Source: Sporichthyaceae bacterium
Lineage (GTDB): Bacteria; Actinomycetota; Actinomycetes; Sporichthyales; Sporichthyaceae
DNA length: 33,673 nucleotides
Direction: 5' to 3'
Assembly: GCA_036493475.1 (NCBI GenBank)
Contig: DASXPS010000002.1
Location: 1-33,673 of the forward strand
Part shown: positions 24,090 through 31,767 of the stretch, in pieces
How the letters are laid out: every line of letters begins with the position of its first letter
Numbering within the stretch: position 1 is the stretch's first letter
Made by a program: the position numbers and the translations under genes
The notes under the pieces: generated by a model
What the model saw: the letters and a program-made list of their open reading frames with translations, nothing else
Databases searched by the model: none
Told to the model about the DNA's origin: nothing

Positions 24090-24830
24090 ATGCTCGATCA
24101 GGAACAATCAACGACCTGGCTGTCAGGCCTGCACCGACTGAACGGCGTGATCCACGCCCACGGGCAGCCACTGATCGGAAATTTGTGCTACCTGCATAAA
24201 CAAGAGGATTACCTGCGCAGCGAGCCTGCTCCCGATTTCCGGGAAAAGCGCGCGCGATTTCGTGAGGCGGTTGTCAAACGCCGACGAATGCTCGAGATAG
24301 GCGTGAATGGCGGGCATTCGGCATACGTGGCCCTCACCGCCAACCCTGATCTGGAATTTCATGGCATCGACATCTGCGAGCACGTTTACGTCCAGTCAGC
24401 CGTAGACCATCTCGCGGACCAGTTTCCGGGCCGGGTCCACTTTTATCGCGGGAGCTGTTTGGACCTCATGCCCCGGTTGGCAAAGCAGGGCGAAAAATTC
24501 GATGTATTCCACATCGACGGCGCCAAACACACCTACCTCAGCGACCTCTACTGGGCGAGCCGAATGATCTCCGGAACGTCCGCGGCACTGATCATGGACG
24601 ACACCGAGCAGGACGCGCTGTCCATCGTTTGGAAGGTCTGCACCCGGCTCGGGGTGATCGAGGCGGGACCCGCGAGAGCGGACGGCGCGCGACACAGCAG
24701 CGAGGTCGGGACACTGCGCCGACTCCCGCGCTGGAAGCAGTGGCTACTGCGCTGCCTGGTGGTCGGGGCGGCGGCGTGGGTGCGGGTGAGAAACACCGTG
24801 CGCAAGGTCCGAAGCTCTCGACAGGGCTGA
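24090..24830 (+). CDS. SAM-dependent methyltransferase (Methyltransf_24-like)
   Basis: This soluble 246-aa class I methyltransferase probably O-methylates a sugar or glycan. Motif I is MLEIGVNGGHSAYVAL near residues 67-82, followed by LEFHGIDICEHVY as the adenosine-binding acidic strand. FDVFHIDGAKHTYLSDLYWA carries the D-x-x-H pair typical of this group, and LIMDDT forms the later strand. The C-terminal 45 residues are basic and partly hydrophobic (WLLRCLVVGAAAWVRV), perhaps a membrane-association helix. Codon use in the first 500 bases is less GC-rich than in neighbours, suggesting later acquisition. The ATG has GAGG close upstream. The next gene starts five bases after its stop. Confidence 0.78.
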   Translation: MLDQEQSTTWLSGLHRLNGVIHAHGQPLIGNLCYLHKQEDYLRSEPAPDFREKRARFREAVVKRRRMLEIGVNGGHSAYVALTANPDLEFHGIDICEHVYVQSAVDHLADQFPGRVHFYRGSCLDLMPRLAKQGEKFDVFHIDGAKHTYLSDLYWASRMISGTSAALIMDDTEQDALSIVWKVCTRLGVIEAGPARADGARHSSEVGTLRRLPRWKQWLLRCLVVGAAAWVRVRNTVRKVRSSRQG

Positions 24831-24835
24831 CCACG

Positions 24836-26365
24836 ATGCCGGCGTGGTGGACCACCCGGGTACCGACCGTGCTCCTCGCCGCGTCGCTGAGTGCGGGATG
24901 CGCGCCCACAACGCCACGTGCGGCGGCCTCACCGTCGTCGTCGCCGTTGGCCAGGACCGACGCGGCACGCGGTGCCGTGGGGGATCGACCGGCAGTCTGC
25001 GACCACCCTCCCGCCGGGCCGCCGAGTTTGCCGGCCGGGGCAGTGAGCGTGGACCCCGCTGTCGTCGGCGACCTCCCGACCAAGACGCGCGCCAATCCGG
25101 CAGGCACCACGTTCTGGCTCGCCCCCGGCGTCCACTCGCTGGGTGGCGGCCCTTTCGCACAGGTGATCCCGAAGGACGGCGACGTCTTCCTTGGCGCACC
25201 GGGGGCGGTGCTGGACGGTCACGGAATCACCCGGTACGCGTTCACTCAGCACGCCGGTGACGTCACGATCCGGTACCTGACGGTGCGGGGCTTTGTTCCG
25301 CCGCGCAACGAGGGCGTGGTCAATCACGACTCCGGGAACGGCTGGGTCATCCGCGACAACGCGATCAGGGGCAACCGCGGCGCGGCCTTGATGGCGGGCG
25401 CGAACCAACAGGTGGTCGGCAACTGCCTCGCCGACAACGGCCAGTACGGAATGAACGCATATCAGGCGGCCGGCGGCATCACGAATCTTCTCGTCCAGGG
25501 CAATGAGATCGTCGGCAACGACGCCGATGATCTTGAGGCGACCCAGCCCGGATGCGGTTGCTCCGCGGGCATCAAGTTCTGGGCGGTCTCCGGTGCCGAC
25601 GTGCGCGACAACTGGGTGCACGGCAACCGGTCGGCCGGTCTCTGGGCGGACACCAACAACAACGATTTCTTGATCGAGAACAACTGGATCGAGGACAACG
25701 ACAGCGAAGCGGTGACCTACGAGATCAGTTACAACCTGGTCCTGCGCAACAACACGATCCGCCACAACACGGTGCGCAAGGGCACGTCCTTCGCCATCCG
25801 CAAGGACGACTTCCCGGTGGCCGCGGTTTACCTCAACGCCTCCGGCGGTGAACCGCGGGTCCCCGCCCGCACCGATCGCGTCGAGATCTACGGCAATCTC
25901 TTCGACCGCAACTGGGCCGGAATCACTGCGTTCGAGGACGCCAACCGCTTCTGCAACAGTCCGGTCAATACCTCCCGGGGCGCCTGCACCCGGGTGGGTC
26001 CCACGCGGGCCGACTGTGTCCAGCCGGGCATTTCCTCCGAGCCGTTGCTCAGCGATTGTCGATGGAAGACCCAGCGAGTCGCGGTGCACGACAACTTGTT
26101 CGTTTTCGACCCATCGGCGGTCGGCTGTCCGAACGGGTTGTGCGGCTGGATGGCGCTGCTGGCCAACACCGGGACGAAGCCGGATTGGTCGCCGTACAAG
26201 GGTTCGACGGTCTCCGACGCGGTCACCTTCCGCCAGGACAACGTCTGGTCGCACAACACCTACCGCGGGCCCTGGCGGTTCGTGGTGCACGACACCACGC
26301 GGCGGGTGGACTTCGACGGGTGGCGGGATGGCCCCTACCGGCAGGACACCGGTTCGACGTCGTGA
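24836..26365 (+). CDS. secreted lipoprotein with a right-handed parallel beta-helix
   Basis: From ATG 24836 the product is 509 aa. It has a signal peptide (WWTTRVPTVLLAASLSAGC), a lipobox-like LSAG-Cys22, and an Ala/Ser/Pro-rich linker to about residue 70. A long run of Asn/Gly-rich beta-helix coils follows (VIRDNAIRGNRGAAL, LVQGNEIVGND, VRDNWVHGNRSAGL, LIENNWIEDND, LVLRNNTIRHNTV). Such folds are found in polysaccharide lyases, epimerases and binding proteins. I see no DPHD motif of alginate epimerases and no clear catalytic set. Several Cys pairs (CGCS, CNS...CTR, CPNGLC) suggest disulfides outside the cell. It is coupled to the methyltransferase and overlaps the convergent flippase gene by 31 bases. 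Likely role: modifying or holding the exported polymer at the cell surface. Confidence 0.82.
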   Translation: MPAWWTTRVPTVLLAASLSAGCAPTTPRAAASPSSSPLARTDAARGAVGDRPAVCDHPPAGPPSLPAGAVSVDPAVVGDLPTKTRANPAGTTFWLAPGVHSLGGGPFAQVIPKDGDVFLGAPGAVLDGHGITRYAFTQHAGDVTIRYLTVRGFVPPRNEGVVNHDSGNGWVIRDNAIRGNRGAALMAGANQQVVGNCLADNGQYGMNAYQAAGGITNLLVQGNEIVGNDADDLEATQPGCGCSAGIKFWAVSGADVRDNWVHGNRSAGLWADTNNNDFLIENNWIEDNDSEAVTYEISYNLVLRNNTIRHNTVRKGTSFAIRKDDFPVAAVYLNASGGEPRVPARTDRVEIYGNLFDRNWAGITAFEDANRFCNSPVNTSRGACTRVGPTRADCVQPGISSEPLLSDCRWKTQRVAVHDNLFVFDPSAVGCPNGLCGWMALLANTGTKPDWSPYKGSTVSDAVTFRQDNVWSHNTYRGPWRFVVHDTTRRVDFDGWRDGPYRQDTGSTS

Positions 26366-27657
26366 GTGACGTTCACACCGGGCGGCGCGGCGGTGGCCAC
26401 CCGAATCTCGGCCTCGAGGTCCCACCACCAGAAGACCGACGCGATCGCGGTGGCCACCACCACCCCCCACACCGTGCCCTGCACCCCGGACAGCGCCGCG
26501 CCGACCACCCCGAAGATCAGCGTCAGCGCGCTGGTCACCAGCTGCGCCCGCAAGCTGCGTCGCGCCGCGCCGAGGGCGCGCAGTCCCACGCGGGCCGCGG
26601 CGGCCGGCTGGTTCACCACGAAGATCAGGGTGGTCGGCAGGATCAACGGCCGGGTGCTAGCCCACAGCGGACCCAGCACCGCTCGACCCGCCGCGGTCGG
26701 CAGCAGCAGCAGAAACAGTCCCCAGCCCACCACCAGCACGATCTTGCCCGCGGCGAACGAGACGCAGAACCTTCGCACCCGCTGCGGGCGGGTGGCCACG
26801 GTGCGCACCGCCTCGGCGATGCCGAACAGCGTCAGCCCCGTCAACCACACGGTCAACGGGCCGAACAACAGGTTGGCGCCGCGCACGCTGCCGAGCGCAC
26901 CGAAGCCCATGACCGCCGAACGTCCATAGCTCAACAGCTGCACCGACCCGGCCTGCGTCACGTTCTCCGGCAGGTAGCGCGCGTTCAGCTCGCGGTGGGC
27001 GCCGAGCCAACCCCGCACGGCGGCCGGTCGCGGGCAGAACGCCGCCTGGACGATGCCCGCCGTGGCGGCGACCAGAGCGGCGATACCCCAGGCCAACAGG
27101 AAGGCGCTCGGACTGCCGGCCCGCCCGGCCGGGAACAGCAGGGGGACGACCACCACGCAGCTGATCAAGTCGTTGACGAACGCCTTCTTACCGGCTCCGA
27201 CGGCGATGAAGCTGATTCGCCAGGCGTCCTGCACCAGCACGCCCGGCAGCACCACCCCGAGCGCGAGCATGGCGTGACCGAGCAGGCCACCCAGGGCGAG
27301 TCCGGCGACCGCGCACAGACCGCCGACCCCGACCCCGACAGCCAGTGCCGTGGCCAGAGCGGCGGAGGTGGCCCGGCGCCACGGCGCCTGCGCCACCCCG
27401 GAGTAACGCACCGTCAGAGGGTCGGTCGACAGGCCGCGGGACATGGCCAGGGCAACGCCGTAGGTCACCCAGGCGGTGCTGAACACGCCGAAGCCGGCGG
27501 CACCGCACTGGTGCGCGGCGGGAATCCCGACCAGGAAACTGTTCAGGCTCGACATCGCCTGGTCGGCGACGGCCCAACTCATCCGCCCCCGCATGCCTGT
27601 TCGGGCGGGGGCGGGCGTCGGCGAGGAGACCGCGGTCACGGCCGCAGGCGGCGTCAC
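26335..27657 (-). CDS. polysaccharide flippase, Wzx/MATE-like (MOP superfamily)
   Basis: A multi-span integral membrane protein, predicted to flip lipid-linked repeat units across the membrane. The 440-aa product has about 12-14 hydrophobic segments with few charged residues. Examples are FLVGIPAAHQCGAAGFGVFS, ALAVGVGVGGLCAVAGLALG and AGKIVLVVGWGLFLLLLPTA. The GTG at 27657 lies in a GTGA overlap with licD; an open frame further upstream is inside licD. Sequence conservation in this family is low, so the call rests on membrane layout and neighbours. It is the last gene of operon B and ends inside the convergent beta-helix gene. Confidence 0.8.
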   Translation of the reverse strand: MTPPAAVTAVSSPTPAPARTGMRGRMSWAVADQAMSSLNSFLVGIPAAHQCGAAGFGVFSTAWVTYGVALAMSRGLSTDPLTVRYSGVAQAPWRRATSAALATALAVGVGVGGLCAVAGLALGGLLGHAMLALGVVLPGVLVQDAWRISFIAVGAGKKAFVNDLISCVVVVPLLFPAGRAGSPSAFLLAWGIAALVAATAGIVQAAFCPRPAAVRGWLGAHRELNARYLPENVTQAGSVQLLSYGRSAVMGFGALGSVRGANLLFGPLTVWLTGLTLFGIAEAVRTVATRPQRVRRFCVSFAAGKIVLVVGWGLFLLLLPTAAGRAVLGPLWASTRPLILPTTLIFVVNQPAAAARVGLRALGAARRSLRAQLVTSALTLIFGVVGAALSGVQGTVWGVVVATAIASVFWWWDLEAEIRVATAAPPGVNVTHDVEPVSCR

Positions 27658-28493
27658 TGCTCGGCGCGCCAGTAGGCCGCCCAGCAGTGGGGGCTGACCC
27701 GTTGATCCTCCGGCGGGAGGACCTGCCAGTCTTCGTACAGCTGCTCCAGGATTTCTTTCCAGCGCACCGGCGCCGGCCGCTTGACCCCTTCGAAGCTGAT
27801 GTCCTGCCCGGTGCCGAAGTATTCGACGGGAACGTGCCAGTGAGCGGTCACCACGCTGACCCCGGCGCGCTCGGTCCGCCGGTCCCCCGCACCGCGGGCG
27901 ACGCGGTTCAGTCGCCTGCTCAACCTCGTCGGCGACAACACCACCCGCGGCACGATCGTCTTCCAGGTGGGCCGCGAGGAGGTGAAGCTGGCCGCGTGCA
28001 GGCGGCGCAGGAACGACGTGCGTCGGATGTACCACCACGAGGCGAGCGCGCTGTCCGGGACGGCGTCCACCGGGAACAGATCGATGAACACGCCGAGGTC
28101 CACGTTCTTCGCCACGTCGGCGAAGTGCACCGTGCGGGCGTCCCAGAGCTTGCCCGCGCGGAACGGCCAGGTGGTGTCCAGTTCCGCGCAACCGAACCGC
28201 AGCGTGTCCGCGGGCGGGGAAGTGCCGAAGGCGCGGGCGAAACGCTCGTAATCGGCGCGCGGGAGCATGAGGTCGATGTCATCGTCCCACGGGATGTAGC
28301 CGCCGTGTCGGGCCGCGCCGAGCAACGTGCCGTAGGCGAGGTAGTAGCGAATGTCGTGGGCGGCGCAGAAGCGGTCGAAGGTGTCGAGGAGGTTCAACTG
28401 GATCGTTCGCACATCGGCCACAGACAGCCTGTTCCGGCGCCCCATCACGGTGTCGTAGCCGGCGTCCGGCTCGAACAAGGCCTCTGCACTCAT
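27654..28493 (-). CDS. LicD-family protein (phosphoryl-ligand transferase)
   Basis: LicD proteins transfer phosphocholine or similar phospho-groups to glycans, on the nucleotidyltransferase fold. The 279-aa product has the family hallmark GTLLGAARHGG at about residues 55-65 followed by IPWDDDIDLML (67-77), with the metal-binding Asp residues, then DLGVFIDLFPVD. The ATG at 28493 is in an ATGA overlap with the upstream glycosyltransferase. No choline uptake or activation genes (licA-C, tarIJ) are seen nearby, so the transferred group is unknown. Relatives also act in teichoic acid and capsule phosphodiester formation. Confidence 0.87.
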   Translation of the reverse strand: MSAEALFEPDAGYDTVMGRRNRLSVADVRTIQLNLLDTFDRFCAAHDIRYYLAYGTLLGAARHGGYIPWDDDIDLMLPRADYERFARAFGTSPPADTLRFGCAELDTTWPFRAGKLWDARTVHFADVAKNVDLGVFIDLFPVDAVPDSALASWWYIRRTSFLRRLHAASFTSSRPTWKTIVPRVVLSPTRLSRRLNRVARGAGDRRTERAGVSVVTAHWHVPVEYFGTGQDISFEGVKRPAPVRWKEILEQLYEDWQVLPPEDQRVSPHCWAAYWRAEQ

Positions 28494-29698
28494 ACGGAAG
28501 CCCCCCGCTGCCCGCGGATGGCGGCACGGTAACCGGTGACCAGTCGGTCGAGGCCGACCTGCTCGGTGAAATCGCACAGGTATCGAGCCCGGGCTGCGGC
28601 ACCGAGGCGCAGCGAGGTCGCGGGATCGGCGAGCGCGGCGAGCGCGGCCGCCAACTCGTCCGCGTCACCCGGAGTGTGCAACACGCCTGATATACCGTCA
28701 GATATCAGCTCCACCAGGGATCCGTGCGCTGCTCCCACCGCGGGAACCCCGGCGGCCATCGCCTCGACCACCACCAGCCCGAACGCCTCCGGCCAGACCG
28801 AGGGCACCACCACCGCGCGCGCGGCGGCGATCAGCCGTTCGCAGTCGACCCGGTCGCGCAGCCCCAGATACTCGACGTCGTCGCGACCCTGCGCCCACGC
28901 CGACACCGCGCCGGCCAGATCCCCGGTCCCGGCAATGCGTAAGGGCGTCGCCCGGCGGGCCGACTCCGGTAGTCGGTCCCATGCGGACATCAACAACGCC
29001 ACGCCCTTCTCGTCGTTGAGCCGGCCCAGATAGAGCAGGTACTCCCCGGCTCCGGTGCGACGGATGGCGGGTTCGGCAACGAAGTTGTGCTTGACCATCA
29101 GGCGTTCGGCAGGCATCCCGGCGGCGATCAGGGCCCGCCGTTGTGCCGCGGAGATGCAGAAGAACGTCTCCACGCCGTGCCACCAGCGCCGCCGATTGGC
29201 CACCATGGCCACCGTGAGCGGGATGGTCGCCGCTCGGGATCCTCGGTAGCAGCCGTGTCGCAGGGACGGCCAGGGCACCCGCCCCACACAGTCGTCGCAC
29301 ACCCGCCCGTCGCGGTAGAGGGTTCCTGAGGGACACACCAACCGGAAGTTGTGCAACGTCGCCACCACCGGCACGCCGGCGGAATTCGCGGCCCGAATCG
29401 CCGACGCGGTCACCATCGGGAACGTGTTGTGCAGGTGCACGACGTCGGGGGAAAACGTGGCGATCCGGCGCGCGAGTGCGTCACCCGCGCGCCGGGATCC
29501 GGGGATCTCGGCGATCACCCGGGCCTGCTGCAGCCGCGTCATTGCCACGATGTCGTCGCTTCGCCGCACCAGTGTCTCGACCCGGTGGCCATGAGCCCGC
29601 AACAGCGCGACCTCTTGGTCGAACACGCGGTCCTCCCCGCTGGGCTGCCCGGTGCGGTAGCGGTTGTGCGCCACCAGCACCCGCAGCGACCCGGTCAT
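28490..29698 (-). CDS. glycosyltransferase, GT4 family, with cysteine cluster
   Basis: This 402-aa GT-B transferase is likely to extend the repeat unit. It has VLVAHNRYRTGQPSGEDRVF at the start and DVVHLHNTFPM. A four-cysteine segment follows, CPSGTLYRDGRVCDDCVGR and a further RHGC about 10 residues on, typical of one GT4 subgroup and possibly metal-binding. Then come YLLYLGRLNDEKGVALLMSAW and WPEAFGLVVVEAMAAGVPAVG, with the E-x7-E pair. The ATG at 29698 is in an ATGA overlap with the upstream polymerase gene. A long frame open to 30577 runs through that gene and is not used. Confidence 0.88.
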   Translation of the reverse strand: MTGSLRVLVAHNRYRTGQPSGEDRVFDQEVALLRAHGHRVETLVRRSDDIVAMTRLQQARVIAEIPGSRRAGDALARRIATFSPDVVHLHNTFPMVTASAIRAANSAGVPVVATLHNFRLVCPSGTLYRDGRVCDDCVGRVPWPSLRHGCYRGSRAATIPLTVAMVANRRRWWHGVETFFCISAAQRRALIAAGMPAERLMVKHNFVAEPAIRRTGAGEYLLYLGRLNDEKGVALLMSAWDRLPESARRATPLRIAGTGDLAGAVSAWAQGRDDVEYLGLRDRVDCERLIAAARAVVVPSVWPEAFGLVVVEAMAAGVPAVGAAHGSLVELISDGISGVLHTPGDADELAAALAALADPATSLRLGAAARARYLCDFTEQVGLDRLVTGYRAAIRGQRGASV

Positions 29699-30897
29699 GG
29701 ATGTGCCCCACGTGGGTCGTGCACCAGCGCGGCGGCCAGCACGGCCAGCAGTAAGTACGGGCTGGCGTCCGCGAAGCCGGTCTCGGTGTAGGACACCACG
29801 GCGAGGTAGCTGACCAGGAACGCCGCGACCGTTCGGCCCGGCGAGGGGCGCGCCGAGATCACCGCGAACAGCAGCACGACGAAGATGCCGATGAAGATCG
29901 CCAGACCGATGTAGCCCTGCTCGTGGTAGACGGAGAGCCAGGCGTCGTCGATGGGTCGCCCGTGGAATGACTTGTCCGACAGCCCGTGTCCGAACGTCCG
30001 CTGCTCCAGCGTGCGCGGTTGGTCGAGCAAATTGGTCCACACCACGGTGCGGCCGGAGAGCTGGGAGAAGCCCTGGGTGCTCTGGCCGCGCTGCAGCCAG
30101 GCGAGCACGAACGGAGCTGCCAGGACGGCGCCCACCGCCCCCAGCGCGGCCATCCCGGCGAGGAACCGGCCGGCGCGCCGGTTGCTCAGTACGGACGTGC
30201 CCGCCGCCACGGTCAGCGCGATGAGCAGCGCGAAGATCGCAGTGCGCGAGTGGGCCAGCATCAGCATGATCAGCGAGCCGGGCAGGATCATGCGTAGCGT
30301 CCGCCCGGAGACCTGACCGGCCAGCCACATCGCGACCAACAACCCGGTGCCGATCGCGGTGAACTCGGAGACCTCCGAGGCCGGCATCGGCCAGAGCGTT
30401 CCGACCAGCCGCGGTCGCAACGAGCGCCCACCCGAGGCGAACACACCCAGGATCACCAATGCCTGCACGGCCAGACAGGCGCGGATGTGGGCCCGGACCA
30501 GGGCCAACGGCTCCCGCCAGGCCGGCGATAACAGCCAGAGGGTGGCGACGAACAGCCCGAGCCGGGTGCACCGCCACAGCGATCCGGGACCCGCTTCCAG
30601 CCGCACGCTCGAGGCCAACGCGGCGATCGCCAGCAGGGTGAACAGGGTGAGCACCAGGTTCGGTCGGATCAGCAGCCGGGAATTCCAGGCGACCACGAAG
30701 CCGAACGCCACCAGCAGTGCGGCCATCGCGACCGCCTTGCCCAGCTGGACGGGGATCGGCAACAGCCCGCCGCCGAAGTACGGCGTGGTGTTGATCAGCA
30801 GCAGCGTCCAGATCACCGCGGGGGTGTCGGACGTGATCGCGGCGCGCACCGCCGCCACGCGTTCGAGCGGCGGGGCCGCCGTTACCGCTGCGGTCAT
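29695..30897 (-). CDS. O-antigen polymerase/ligase-type membrane protein (Wzy/WaaL family)
   Basis: The 400-aa product has about 10-12 membrane spans and a longer extracytoplasmic loop near residues 275-330 with GRTVVWTNLLDQ and YHEQGYIGLAIFIGIF. This is the arrangement of the Wzy_C domain, which joins repeat units or ligates them to an acceptor. Arg residues in that loop region, required in the family, are present (SGRTVVW). The ATG at 30897 is in an ATGA overlap with the methyltransferase. Its place beside a flippase and an initiating transferase fits polymerase better than ligase, but sequence does not decide. Confidence 0.82.
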   Translation of the reverse strand: MTAAVTAAPPLERVAAVRAAITSDTPAVIWTLLLINTTPYFGGGLLPIPVQLGKAVAMAALLVAFGFVVAWNSRLLIRPNLVLTLFTLLAIAALASSVRLEAGPGSLWRCTRLGLFVATLWLLSPAWREPLALVRAHIRACLAVQALVILGVFASGGRSLRPRLVGTLWPMPASEVSEFTAIGTGLLVAMWLAGQVSGRTLRMILPGSLIMLMLAHSRTAIFALLIALTVAAGTSVLSNRRAGRFLAGMAALGAVGAVLAAPFVLAWLQRGQSTQGFSQLSGRTVVWTNLLDQPRTLEQRTFGHGLSDKSFHGRPIDDAWLSVYHEQGYIGLAIFIGIFVVLLFAVISARPSPGRTVAAFLVSYLAVVSYTETGFADASPYLLLAVLAAALVHDPRGAHP

Positions 30898-31766
30898 CCC
30901 GGCGACCCGTCGGATTGCAGGACCAGCCAGAGGTGCCAACCCAGCCGACCGGCCCCGGGCATCCCGTGCACCGGCAGCGGCGGGGCGTGCATGTAGTCCT
31001 GCCAGGACCGCACCAGCCGGAATCCGGGAAAGTCGCGACGCACCTCGGGCAACGAGTACACCCGCGCGAAGGGATTGAGCGGGCCGTCGGTGTTGCGGTG
31101 GGTGAAGTTGTCCAGCCGCAGATAAGAGCGCAATCCGACGGCCTCGGCGTTGTCCAGATGCCCGCGCAGTGTCGACGTGCGACGAACCGCGGGCACCCGC
31201 CGCAGCGGGTACGCGGCGGCCAACAACGCCCGGCGCACCAGACGGATGCTCACCTGAAAGTTCAGCGACCGGCGGGCGTACAGCATCATCACCAGCAGGC
31301 CGTCCGGGCGCAGCACTCGTCGGATCTCCGCGGCCGCCGTGGTGATCTCCGGTACGTGGTGCAGCACCCCGTGGCTGAACACGATGTCGAACTCCCGATC
31401 CGGCCACGGGATCGACAGCACGCTGCCCTGCTTGATCTCACCGTGCGGCAGATCCCGCAGTTCCAGCCGCGCCCGGACCCGACGCACCGCCTCGTCGGTG
31501 AGGTCGAGCCCGGACCAGTGCCCGCCCCGGCGAATGATCTGCTCGGACTCCGCACCCTGGCCCAGGCCGATCTCCAGCACCCGGCGACCGGCCCATTCGA
31601 CGCTGTCCAGGCACGCCGGGATGTGCCCCTCCTGCCGGTAGCGCCAGGCGTCGTACGCGGCGAAGAAGCGTTCGAGGTCGCCGTGGTGGGCCTGCTCCAG
31701 GCCGCCGACGAGTCCGTCACCGCAGGGATGGGCTTGCCAGAAGTCCTGGATGGACGACTCGTTCAT
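30894..31766 (-). CDS. SAM-dependent methyltransferase (class I)
   Basis: This 290-aa soluble methyltransferase has motif I RRVLEIGLGQGAESEQI near residues 61-77, GLDLTDEAVRRVRAR as the acidic strand and turn, and FSHGVLHHVPE as motif post-I/IV. The C-terminal half (PAVRRTSTLRGHLDNAE, then NPFARVYSLPEVRRDF) resembles methyltransferases of surface-glycan loci. The target is probably a sugar hydroxyl or amine of the repeat unit. The ATG at 31766 is separated from the upstream stop by one base, so translation is likely coupled. Confidence 0.83.
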   Translation of the reverse strand: MNESSIQDFWQAHPCGDGLVGGLEQAHHGDLERFFAAYDAWRYRQEGHIPACLDSVEWAGRRVLEIGLGQGAESEQIIRRGGHWSGLDLTDEAVRRVRARLELRDLPHGEIKQGSVLSIPWPDREFDIVFSHGVLHHVPEITTAAAEIRRVLRPDGLLVMMLYARRSLNFQVSIRLVRRALLAAAYPLRRVPAVRRTSTLRGHLDNAEAVGLRSYLRLDNFTHRNTDGPLNPFARVYSLPEVRRDFPGFRLVRSWQDYMHAPPLPVHGMPGAGRLGWHLWLVLQSDGSPG

Positions 31767-31767
31767 C

